Positions 57,101-64,000 of a stretch of DNA of 64,000 nt are shown here, piece by piece. The notes under the pieces are model-generated. The model saw only the letters and a program-made list of their open reading frames with translations, searched no databases and had not been told where the DNA came from. The position numbers and the translations under genes are program-made. Source of the stretch: a virus; IMG/VR virus record IMGVR_UViG_3300036944_001167, positions 20,478-84,477 of that record; one strand, given 5' to 3'. Position 1 is the stretch's first letter, and each line of letters begins with the position of its first letter.

Positions 57101-60100
57101 GTCGTGAAGACCCAGTAATCCTTGCTTCGGTGATGCAAGCCGGTGGTTACCGCAATGCCGATGGCAGTCCGATCAACAAGTGGACTGACATTAAAGGAAC
57201 GGTATACGACCTTGAGGGCAACGTGGTGGTGTCGTTGGAGCTATTGGCCAAAGGCATGATGGATTCGGCGGGTGAGAAACTCGAGTTGGCACGTGGCTTC
57301 TTGGGTACAGCAGTAGATGCTGCTAAGAAGTGGGGTGGTCGTGCTATCGACGGCGCTAAGCGTTTGGGTCGTGGTGCACTGAACATGGCTAAGGGTATCG
57401 GCGGCTTCCTCAAAGGAGGCTTTAAAGGTATCAGTAGTAAGTTCGGTAAGGGTGGCGGTTCGTCCGAGATGATGGAAGTGATCGGCGAATACCAAATCCT
57501 GTTGCTCGAAGAAATTCGGGATGGGGTACGTGACCTTAAGCCCAAGCGAGTCAAAGGCGATCTCAACGGCGACGGTACGCGTGACGGTTCTTGGGAAGCA
57601 ATTCAAGCAAAGCGTCAAGCAACGCGAGATGCGAAGAAAAAGGACAAGCCAGAACCGAAAGAGAAGAAGGAAAAGAAAAGCGGTCTGATGGGGTTGTTGA
57701 CTACTGCGGTTGGATTGTTAGCAGGCATCCCTGCAACGCTCTCCAACGGTATCAGTAAGTTGGGCGAGATCCTCGCTCAGAAAGCAATGCTCAAAGGGGC
57801 GGCTGATGTATTGAGTAGCGGTGCTGATCTGCCTGACGGTCGTCGTCGACCAGGTCGTGGTGGTAAGCTCGGTCGTTTTGCACGCGGTGCTTGGACGGCT
57901 GCTAAGACGGTTGGTCGAGTTGGTTTGCATGCGGGTCGCTTTGCCCTGATGGGTGGCGGTGCCATGTTGGGTGGTTTGGCCAGTGGTGCAGCAGCGGTAG
58001 GTTCGGCGGTGTTGGGTGCTTTGAGTGCACCGGTTGTCTTGGGTGCTGCGGCCGTGGCTGCTGTGGGCTTTGGAGCATGGTGGTTGTATAAACGTCACAA
58101 GCGTAATCAACGAGGTGGTTTGCTGAAATTGCGTATGGCGCAATACGGTTTTGCCATCGATGACCATGACAACATCGACAAACTTCTTGCGTTCGAAGAC
58201 TTGGTGAAACCTGCAGTCAAGTCGCGAGGAGGAGAGCCACTGATTGACTTCCAAATGTTGGAGGTTGAGAAGATCCGCGAAATGTTCAATATTAAGGAAG
58301 ATGACCAAGACGGCTTCCAACGATTCGCTCGTTGGTGTGATACCCGGTTCACACCGGTGTACCTGTCTCATGATGCAGCAACGAAGAAATTCTCCCCCAC
58401 CGGTAAGATGGAAGAGAACGATGAGAAGCTGTCTGTTGAGGACAAGCTGAAGTATCTCGAAGTGGTTAAGCTACCCAGCGACGACGCTTACGAGTTCTTG
58501 GATCACCCAATGGAAGATGGTCGTCTGGCCATGAGTACCGATCAGATCCAAGCGATCTTCACCGAACTCAAAAACGAGTACGAGAAAGAGGTGGGTCAAA
58601 ATGCTAAACCTGAAGCAGCAGCAGCCGGCGGTGCAGCGGCAGCAGCAGCGGCTACAGGGGCAGCGAAGGAGGAACCGGGTTTCTTGGCCAAAGCTTTCAA
58701 TTCGGCCAAAGACACGGCGATGACCATCCTCAAGTATCATCCCATGGTGATGTTGTCAAACGTTGCTACTAAAGCGGCTGAGAAGATTGTAGGGTTGGGT
58801 AAATCGTTGTTTGAATGGGTCAAAGGAAAGTTCTTTACGGACGAGTACAAAGTCCCGCCCATCCTCAATCGTGAAATCGATCCACTGACCAGTATTCGTT
58901 ATCGCCTCTACGGTTTGTCAGTGATGGAGTACGCCAAAGCCGTTCCGCTCTCGCGGTTGGAAGAGGCGCTGATCAAGGACATCGGTTACAGCGGTAAAGG
59001 TCAGGCTAAGTGGGACGGTGATGCCAAGTCGCTGTTTAAACAAGTCGGAGGATTGTTTGTAACCAACACCGAATCTGAAGAAGTCATGAAGATGTGGTGT
59101 GCCTGGTTCACCAAACGTTTCTTACCAGTATTCCTGTCGTTCTTGACAGCAGTACGTGGGTTTGCTAAGAATGGTAACCCGTTCGAAGCTTACGAGCGAT
59201 TCTCGGCGCCACAATCGCTTGAGATTGCTCGCTTCATGGCCCGTGCCGTCAGTAACCCTGACGATAAGCCAGAAGAGCAGGTCTCGGTTTGGATGATTGC
59301 AGACATCCCTTACGATAAACACGAACCTAACATGGACCCTGCGTCGATCACGCCATTCTTGGCAATGCTTGAAGACGATGCCCGTGTAGCCATTCTCGCT
59401 GAGAAGCGTAATGCAAACAAAGGTACCACAGGTGCTCCAACCAGTGCACAAACCACCGGCGGTAACGCTAACCTTGCTGCTGCACGTGCGGTAAACAACC
59501 CGAATGCCACCTACGCATCACCACTCCAACGGGCGATGTACAGCTCTGCACCCGTGTCAACGGAAGTGGGGCGAACGGGCGGCGGGATGCGTGTGGCTGC
59601 GATGGAAGCGCAGGGTGGTGTGTGGTCTACGTTGCCGGGTGTAGCAGGTCCAGAAGGACAATGGTCGTCGTATAAAGACTTGATTCTGGCAGCCTCTAAA
59701 ATGGCGGGTGTTGACCCAGGGTTGATGGCCACCATGGCGGGGGTAGAGTCTACTTTCCGTGGTCGTGTATCGGCGGCTGTAGGCAGTGCCAAAGGCCTGT
59801 ACCAGTTCATGCCCGATACCTGGAAAGAGATGCTTAAGAAGTACGGGAAGAAGTACGGTCTCCCTGAAGATGCCGACATTCTTGATCCGCGTGCAAACGC
59901 GTTGATGGGTGCTGAGTATCTGAAGGAAAACGCCAGGGGTATTAAACAATCCTTCGGTCGCGAGGCTACCGACATCGACCTGTATCTGTCGCACTTCTTA
60001 GGACCTGGCGATGTGAAGAAATTCCTCAACGCCAACCCGAATGAAATTGCGGCTAAAGTCTTGCCGGCGCCAGCTAAGTACAATGAAGGGATTTTCTTTA

Positions 60101-61383
60101 GCAAGGATGGTAAAGCGCGTACGATTGCACAGGTGCATGCTGAAGTCGATTCTAGGATGTCTAACTGGCGGAAAACGGCCGGTCAAGATGCGAGGGAAGC
60201 AGCCGGAATGGGTCCGCTGGAAACGTTGGCTTCAACACCAATGTTGCCAGGGATTACGTCACCGACCTCGATGGGTGGTGAACAAGCACCCACTGTCCTT
60301 CAATCCGTGACCACGGTTCCAAGTGCCTCTACCCCTGCGGCTAATCAACAGGGTCCGATCGGTATCTTGAAACCTGACCAAGGAACAGCGGTACCGGGTC
60401 CTGTAGGTGGTTATACTGCGGGTCCGAAGCCGGTGAACCCCACCGTCAATGCGACACAAGCCAAGGATGCAGGTCAGGTCATGTTGATGCGTGAGGCATC
60501 GCAAGATGACGGTACGTATGGCATCCTGACTCTTCCGGATGGTTCGACTTTCCACACACTGGAACTCCCGTGGCTTAACAATGAAACGGGTAAGTCCTGT
60601 ATCCCACCGGGTACGTACAAAGCGGAAATGCGCGATTCGCCGAAGTTCGGTCCGGTCTATGAAGTCAAAGGTGTACCTAACCGGTCAGCGATCCTGATCC
60701 ATGCGGGTAACACAGCAGGCAACGTAGACCGGGGTCTGAAATCGGACGTCCAAGGCTGTATCCTACTGGGTCTGAGTCGTGGTCGTATCAGCAACCAAAG
60801 TGCGGTACTTGAAAGTAAACCTGCGTTGGCATCATTCATGCAGAAGATGGGCGGTCGTCCATTCACGCTGAATATCGTAGGGGCTGCTCAAGACACCAGC
60901 CAAGCACCTGTTCCAACCGAAACTGTAACACCTGTGACAGCACCTGTGGTAGCACCCGGACTGAAGCCTGCGGGCAGCGTTCCTGGTGTCTCACTGAATG
61001 CTACGATGGAAGTTCCTAACCTGCTAGCACCACCGTCTCCGGCTAATGTTACACCAGAGTCGGTAGTTGAGAAACAGCGTCAAAATGCTCAGCAGGCAGC
61101 GAACACCCAGCGTCAATCGACTGAGGTGTCCAAGAAGACCCAAGCCAATACTGCAGCCGTTGAAACTTTGATGAATCAGCAGCTTCAGGTGCAAATGTCT
61201 ATGGATGCAAGCCTTAAGAACATTGACGTCGGAATCCAACAGCTGGCACAAACGATGAGCGGGTTCGGTCAAGGCCAACAGCCTGAAGCTAAACCTTCGA
61301 CGTCGTCGCCAACACCCAAGCGTGCTGAAGCCACCAAGGCCACGCTCGCTCCTGTTCGGTTCCATCGTCGCAACAGTGGTTAA
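54196..61383 (+). CDS. Giant virion protein with lytic transglycosylase and DUF5675 domains, 2395 aa
   Basis: Equivalent to the structural peptidoglycan hydrolase gp181 of phiKZ (2237 residues). Visible parts in order: acidic start (DLDFDDDFDDFDFG); helical region; Gly/Ser linker near 675-700; two similar modules at about 870-905 and 985-1020 (W-x-DIKG-x-V); a DxNxDGxxD loop near 1121; a hydrophobic Gly/Ala stretch at about 1250-1300; two related domains at about 1310-1400 and 1565-1655; a poly-Ala linker near 1475-1493; an SLT transglycosylase at about 1820-1960 with catalytic Glu1851 in AGVESTF and the GLYQFMPDTW motif; a DUF5675 domain at about 2095-2230 (IPPGTY, ILIHAGN, QGCILLG); and a Gln-rich coiled coil. 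I chose ATG 54196 for GGAG 6 nt upstream. TATGATC at 54161 may be part of its promoter. Confidence 0.9.
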   Translation: MAKDKDLDFDDDFDDFDFGADGDFGTPPPTDDRKPITKVATSFLGGVADEFTNPTTVKRLTLESLPDGYSKADNLLGEVAGAGRDLYNTTITELKPVINDAKRVARRALPGVKNLLPEKLAKKLEKLTEDDQAGGLNAQQSREAAVQSEVASVFGAVAEQDQEDRIIDKAEKAREKVEDRKKFKLEIDALSSIHSGISRLVTYQDQVTAKYQRKSLELAYLQYYTLKDTFELHRAATRETKTQLDVIAKNTALPEYQKTTLGEAAGQHFRDRLLSATQARVKDVAGKYFGKYKDNLVKNVKGHLSNFKEGALGALSGAEMAIDMQEQMEEMGERSDPYKAGGRMAGSVAGNWVGGKLAKLLKPILGDMDKVKRGGAYLEYGVDNFPGLVEQLVRSDKGENTKFEWVNNAVRWLKEQAPNELDDPLLDSKKETDLTKANDAVAFSHAARKSLTDIIPGFLSRIHHELAIIRTGDPTIARIDYDLRDGSFRDTGSITKNLVGSLFSKDNFEKTHESTDALINDLTGGDDSKLSPEARKALKRRMISEASRLTGHYDAKKFYDVDGWDEEGLSDEDRIALSDLFLDSKDDILKQNAQSKKFHQIRDYLNNPADAVKALSMQAGALEHMRRAGLVTGENEDRKVNFDRITEMLVQGGFGDKFDQADGDPRIASNLFGPVGPGGGNSGSGFNSSGSNRSTTPKSAAEIKAKVEECVCGDEFDRLIQAVKEGNDRLVAEITKSHTENAQQAEQIALLAGIYEYMQSGQMMVFSVDGTGMFQSMKDRMGRGFKGLKNRFKGLKDNRLVKGAGNLFGMAKTGVMNTIKSPMWAANKAKEGLKAVWNKATGKFNDIKELYVRGEFAAKLTKAKLDAKEYYDAKTGELIEKWEDIKGPVKDKAGEIVLSAEDLAKGLWTNHGKPWKESFFKRVGNAWLGAKSLAKKPGDLIKGVYQGLKSFGKSVRDAFNKPRDIYIPGREDPVILASVMQAGGYRNADGSPINKWTDIKGTVYDLEGNVVVSLELLAKGMMDSAGEKLELARGFLGTAVDAAKKWGGRAIDGAKRLGRGALNMAKGIGGFLKGGFKGISSKFGKGGGSSEMMEVIGEYQILLLEEIRDGVRDLKPKRVKGDLNGDGTRDGSWEAIQAKRQATRDAKKKDKPEPKEKKEKKSGLMGLLTTAVGLLAGIPATLSNGISKLGEILAQKAMLKGAADVLSSGADLPDGRRRPGRGGKLGRFARGAWTAAKTVGRVGLHAGRFALMGGGAMLGGLASGAAAVGSAVLGALSAPVVLGAAAVAAVGFGAWWLYKRHKRNQRGGLLKLRMAQYGFAIDDHDNIDKLLAFEDLVKPAVKSRGGEPLIDFQMLEVEKIREMFNIKEDDQDGFQRFARWCDTRFTPVYLSHDAATKKFSPTGKMEENDEKLSVEDKLKYLEVVKLPSDDAYEFLDHPMEDGRLAMSTDQIQAIFTELKNEYEKEVGQNAKPEAAAAGGAAAAAAATGAAKEEPGFLAKAFNSAKDTAMTILKYHPMVMLSNVATKAAEKIVGLGKSLFEWVKGKFFTDEYKVPPILNREIDPLTSIRYRLYGLSVMEYAKAVPLSRLEEALIKDIGYSGKGQAKWDGDAKSLFKQVGGLFVTNTESEEVMKMWCAWFTKRFLPVFLSFLTAVRGFAKNGNPFEAYERFSAPQSLEIARFMARAVSNPDDKPEEQVSVWMIADIPYDKHEPNMDPASITPFLAMLEDDARVAILAEKRNANKGTTGAPTSAQTTGGNANLAAARAVNNPNATYASPLQRAMYSSAPVSTEVGRTGGGMRVAAMEAQGGVWSTLPGVAGPEGQWSSYKDLILAASKMAGVDPGLMATMAGVESTFRGRVSAAVGSAKGLYQFMPDTWKEMLKKYGKKYGLPEDADILDPRANALMGAEYLKENARGIKQSFGREATDIDLYLSHFLGPGDVKKFLNANPNEIAAKVLPAPAKYNEGIFFSKDGKARTIAQVHAEVDSRMSNWRKTAGQDAREAAGMGPLETLASTPMLPGITSPTSMGGEQAPTVLQSVTTVPSASTPAANQQGPIGILKPDQGTAVPGPVGGYTAGPKPVNPTVNATQAKDAGQVMLMREASQDDGTYGILTLPDGSTFHTLELPWLNNETGKSCIPPGTYKAEMRDSPKFGPVYEVKGVPNRSAILIHAGNTAGNVDRGLKSDVQGCILLGLSRGRISNQSAVLESKPALASFMQKMGGRPFTLNIVGAAQDTSQAPVPTETVTPVTAPVVAPGLKPAGSVPGVSLNATMEVPNLLAPPSPANVTPESVVEKQRQNAQQAANTQRQSTEVSKKTQANTAAVETLMNQQLQVQMSMDASLKNIDVGIQQLAQTMSGFGQGQQPEAKPSTSSPTPKRAEATKATLAPVRFHRRNSG

Positions 61384-61392
61384 CGGAAGTCT

Positions 61393-61436
61393 GGAGGGGA
61401 GGCGACTCCCCTCCATTCTTTTTTCTTTTTTAGGTT
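61393..61436 (+). terminator. Intrinsic terminator after the giant gene
   Basis: GGAGGGGAG-GCGA-CTCCCCTCC followed by ATTCTTTTTTCTTTTTT. A clear hairpin with T-rich tail, 14 nt before the ribosome-binding site of the next gene. Confidence 0.85.
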
Positions 61437-61447
61437 GAGGTAAGTGT

Positions 61448-63430
61448 ATGTCGACTTCTCCTTTGCGTGACGTGGACTGGGTTCGACAGTCGTTCATGCT
61501 CCCCAAGCGCACGATCTCCAATTCGGATGCCCTGCGCCGCACATTGAGTGATGCACGGTTCAAATTTACCGACACCACCTTGGGGGGTAGTTTTGCGATT
61601 AACCCACCCTATCAATTCACACGCTTTGCTGATATTCCCGTACCCAGTCTCTTTGCCGGTTCGGCAGGACTTGGTCGCTACTACAGCGAAGCCATTGAGG
61701 ACAACGCCCAGCTCATCCACATGCGCTTTGGTGTTCCTCAGTTCAACTCGTTGTTGAACTACTTCTTCAATTTCTTCAACCCACAAGCTGCGCGTATGGC
61801 GCGTACGGGTCGAAGCTACGATCTGGCCTTCTCTTTAGGTAAGATCACAGGGACACTGTTCCCACTCCCGATTCAACTGTTCACCGCAGCAGGCGCTGCA
61901 TTGAATTTTCTGATGGGGCGTGATACCTCGAAGTATTACTACCTCAAACCCACCATGCCGCTTTACTGGAACGCAGTGAACACCATTGCCAACGGTATCG
62001 CCGTGAACATGGGTCTGGTGCCACGCATCATGTCTAAAGCGGAGAAGTCCACTGTTAAAGGTGAACCTGAATACACCGCTGAGATTGGTCGTCGTTATCA
62101 ACGTTTGAATCCTGAAGTCTGGCATGAAAGTGGCGAGATTGATATCTACTCACTGGCCTCTCGCGCACAACGCATTGCAAACGAACAACGTCGTGAGTTG
62201 AATAAGGCGTTGGAGACTGGGGAGAGTGCTGAAGCCGTTCAAGCCAAGATTCAATCGATGGTGGATGCTGGTCGATACACCGACACTAAACGTGCCTTCC
62301 AGTCCTACGAGGATTACCTCAAGTCGTGGCATTCGCTTAACGACCGGACTGAACAAGAAGACGACGGTAGCGTGGACGTCATTGGTAAGAAAATGACGTT
62401 CAAAGAAAAGACCTTGAAGTTCTTCGAGGCTGAGTATGAAGACGGTACCCAGTTCGTTACCTTCCATGTGGAACACACAGGGACGGTATCGGAATCGTTC
62501 AGCAACAGTGCCACCGAACCTGAGATCTCCAGTAAGTTGAATGGGTTGTCTTCGGGTGCTCGTCAGGCACGCTTCAGCTCGGCGGACGGTCAAACAGGGA
62601 TTGGCTTCATCGACGACATGTTGAAGATGGGTGGAGCGTTCATTGAAGGCATTGCCACCGCGGTGAACCTACAAGGGTTGCTCGCCTTCTCAGGTTCTGC
62701 AATTGCTGACATCCCCAAGATGTGGGACAGTTCTTCTGCGGACCTTCCGAAGTCGGACTACCAGATCAAATTGCGCACACCCTACGGAAATGATTACAGT
62801 CGTTTTACGGACCTGTTCATCCCGTTGAGTATGTTGTTGGCAGGTAGCCTTCCTATCTCCACAGGTAAGCAATCCTACACCAGCCCGTTTCTCTGCGAGG
62901 TCTATGACAAAGGGCGTACACAAACCCGTTTGGGTATGATTCAGAATCTCCAGGTTAGTCGGGGTGAAGGTAACCTAGGTTGGACTCGTGACATGAAACC
63001 TTTGGGTATCAACGTCAGTTTCAGTGTGATGGATTTGTCTTCAATCATGCACATGCCGATCACCGCAGGTTTCGATCTGAGTGATGCGGTGGAACTGGCC
63101 GGTGCTGCAGGGTTGGCTGCAAGGGCTGCTAACGCGACCAGCGTGGGTGGCGTTATTGGGCGTGCAGGTGGGGCATTGGGTCTGGCGGCAGGTACTGACT
63201 TTGCTAAGGGGTTTTTCGATTCGGACACAGTCTATTCGGATTACTTGGCAACGTTGGCGAGCCTGTCACTGACCGAGCAAGTGTACACCATGCAAAAACT
63301 GCGGATCAACATGACCCGTCAATTCAGCTCGATGAATACTTGGTTCTCGGCCTCTCACTTCACCAACTGGGTGATGGGTAGTGCACCAGCACGTTTGATC
63401 TCGGCTAAAGCGGTCGGTATGAGTATGTGA
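61448..63430 (+). CDS. Large virion structural protein, 660 aa
   Basis: Follows the giant lysin gene on the same strand, as gp182 follows gp181 in phiKZ. The N-terminal region (about 1-250) mixes helices and aromatic stretches (LNYFFNFFNPQAARMARTGR; TGTLFPLPIQLFTAAGAAL). Several Gly/Ala-rich hydrophobic segments are visible (LPISTGK-adjacent IPLSMLLAGSLP; ELAGAAGLAARAANATSVGG; GRAGGALGLAAG) that could insert into or cross a membrane during infection. The middle (about 270-350) is charged and soluble. Likely a tail-tip or baseplate protein that acts together with the giant lysin. Confidence 0.7.
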   Translation: MSTSPLRDVDWVRQSFMLPKRTISNSDALRRTLSDARFKFTDTTLGGSFAINPPYQFTRFADIPVPSLFAGSAGLGRYYSEAIEDNAQLIHMRFGVPQFNSLLNYFFNFFNPQAARMARTGRSYDLAFSLGKITGTLFPLPIQLFTAAGAALNFLMGRDTSKYYYLKPTMPLYWNAVNTIANGIAVNMGLVPRIMSKAEKSTVKGEPEYTAEIGRRYQRLNPEVWHESGEIDIYSLASRAQRIANEQRRELNKALETGESAEAVQAKIQSMVDAGRYTDTKRAFQSYEDYLKSWHSLNDRTEQEDDGSVDVIGKKMTFKEKTLKFFEAEYEDGTQFVTFHVEHTGTVSESFSNSATEPEISSKLNGLSSGARQARFSSADGQTGIGFIDDMLKMGGAFIEGIATAVNLQGLLAFSGSAIADIPKMWDSSSADLPKSDYQIKLRTPYGNDYSRFTDLFIPLSMLLAGSLPISTGKQSYTSPFLCEVYDKGRTQTRLGMIQNLQVSRGEGNLGWTRDMKPLGINVSFSVMDLSSIMHMPITAGFDLSDAVELAGAAGLAARAANATSVGGVIGRAGGALGLAAGTDFAKGFFDSDTVYSDYLATLASLSLTEQVYTMQKLRINMTRQFSSMNTWFSASHFTNWVMGSAPARLISAKAVGMSM

Positions 63431-63436
63431 CGGCAT

Positions 63437-63472
63437 ACAGGGCGGGTCACCCCGCCCTGTACGTTTTATGCC
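63437..63472. terminator. Bidirectional hairpin flanked by GGCATA and TTTTATGCC
   Basis: ACAGGGCGGG-TCAC-CCCGCCCTGT with GACGGCATA on the left and GTTTTATGCCG on the right. It separates two convergent genes. The cleanest copy of the paired-tag arrangement. Confidence 0.9.
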
Positions 63473-63473
63473 G

Positions 63474-64000
63474 TTAAACCGCTACGCGAGGATGGTCTTT
63501 CTTATACAGATTAACCAAGTTCTCACTCCGGTACATGGGGGCAACCATCACAGCCAACTGCCAACGAGGATCACTTCCCAACAGGGTCTTTGCAGCCTTA
63601 GAGGCGTAGGCAAATGGGGCCAAGTCTACAATCGATTCACCGTGACGTACATACCGGTCCCAAGACGAGTTAATCCGATTGAGGGTGTTGACCAGAACCG
63701 ACAGCTCTTCAGCCCTTTTCTCAGGGGCATTACGACTAGGTGATTTATAGAAGGTCAGGATTTGTCGCGTGGCATCTGGAACTTGAGCCAAGACTCCACC
63801 TACACCGATCTTATCGATGATCTGATTCAACAAGGGTAGGTTACTCTGGGCAATGGTCACTCGCACATTCAACGAATACGAGCGCCGGATAATCTCCTCG
63901 TCTCGCGCCGAGTTGAGAATACCTGGAATCAAATCAGTCAGTCCTGACTCGATAGCAAACTCGAGTACGGTACTGAAGGTCGCTACTTCTGTGGCCAGAT
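63474..64000 (-). CDS. Partial hypothetical virion-type protein
   Basis: The frame is open to the right edge, so the 5' end is outside the window; no stop lies between 63474 and 64000 and the visible part is at least 175 residues. It is helical and hydrophobic-rich (TFSTVLEFAIESGLTDLIPG, then QSNLPLLNQIIDKIGVGGVL) with a basic end (NLVNLYKKDHPRVAV). No family is recognised. The position next to the large virion genes suggests a structural role. Confidence 0.7.
   Translation of the reverse strand, partial: LATEVATFSTVLEFAIESGLTDLIPGILNSARDEEIIRRSYSLNVRVTIAQSNLPLLNQIIDKIGVGGVLAQVPDATRQILTFYKSPSRNAPEKRAEELSVLVNTLNRINSSWDRYVRHGESIVDLAPFAYASKAAKTLLGSDPRWQLAVMVAPMYRSENLVNLYKKDHPRVAV

Noticed and set aside
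1-64000. Search for integrase, transposase, CRISPR repeats and attachment sites
   Set aside because: No protein with such motifs and no regularly spaced repeats were seen; the window looks strictly lytic.

Overview
The window is a piece of a very large myovirus (jumbo phage) of the phiKZ type, most likely infecting Pseudomonas or a related Gram-negative host. The diagnosis rests on a set of genes found together only in that group: a tubulin-like PhuZ (11773-12753, minus), pieces of a split multisubunit virion RNA polymerase (48141-52460 and 52509-54140, minus), a giant tail protein with a lytic transglycosylase domain (54196-61383, plus), a large terminase (25972-28188, minus), a contractile tail sheath and tube pair (34414-37337, plus), a prohead protease (44966-45727, minus) and a fragment-like family B DNA polymerase (1713-3884, minus). 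The dCTP deaminase is very close to the Pseudomonas-type enzyme, which supports the host guess. Nothing indicates a prophage: I see no integrase, attachment site, insertion sequence, CRISPR array or convincing tRNA gene.

Layout. 1-7.6 kb: a structural-type gene (plus), the DNA polymerase, a CYTH-fold protein and a tightly overlapping run of small unknown genes, all but the first on the minus strand. 7.6-8.3 kb and 9.8-10.1 kb: gene-free intervals with hairpins. 8.3-13.7 kb: small membrane, zinc-ribbon, possible ADP-ribosyltransferase-fold, PhuZ and HD-domain genes. 13.8-15.5 kb and 18.3-19.9 kb: plus-strand genes. 16.3-18.2 kb: an early minus-strand operon. 19.9-25.9 kb: probable tail-fibre/decoration genes sharing an N-terminal module, mixed with SLOG-fold and dCTP deaminase genes. 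26-34 kb: terminase and three large virion genes (minus). 34.4-38.8 kb: sheath, tube and a further virion protein (plus). 38.9-44.9 kb: early small genes, membrane-anchored proteins, a DUF488/P-loop fusion and a proteasome-like Ntn hydrolase. 45-48 kb: protease and head-associated genes. 48-54 kb: RNA polymerase. 54-64 kb: giant tail lysin, another virion gene and a partial gene.

How it works together. Early minus-strand operons start at AT-rich promoters carrying TATATTAC, matching the early promoter element described for phiKZ, which is read by the injected virion RNA polymerase; two subunits of that enzyme are encoded here. Three plus-strand genes are preceded by ATAGTAT(G/A), compatible with the minimal TATG late element of the non-virion polymerase. 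Three regulatory patterns stand out and are, as far as I know, undescribed: (i) Shine-Dalgarno sequences held in the tetraloop of small hairpins whose stems change sequence but keep pairing; (ii) hairpins at gene ends followed by TTTATGCC instead of a T-run; (iii) a short hairpin placed just downstream of every clear TATATTAC promoter. A fourth candidate is a roughly 200-nt minus-strand early non-coding RNA at about 15980-16172.

Limits: gene functions come from motif recognition in the translated sequence and from remembered family features; no database search was run. Most small genes remain without a function.
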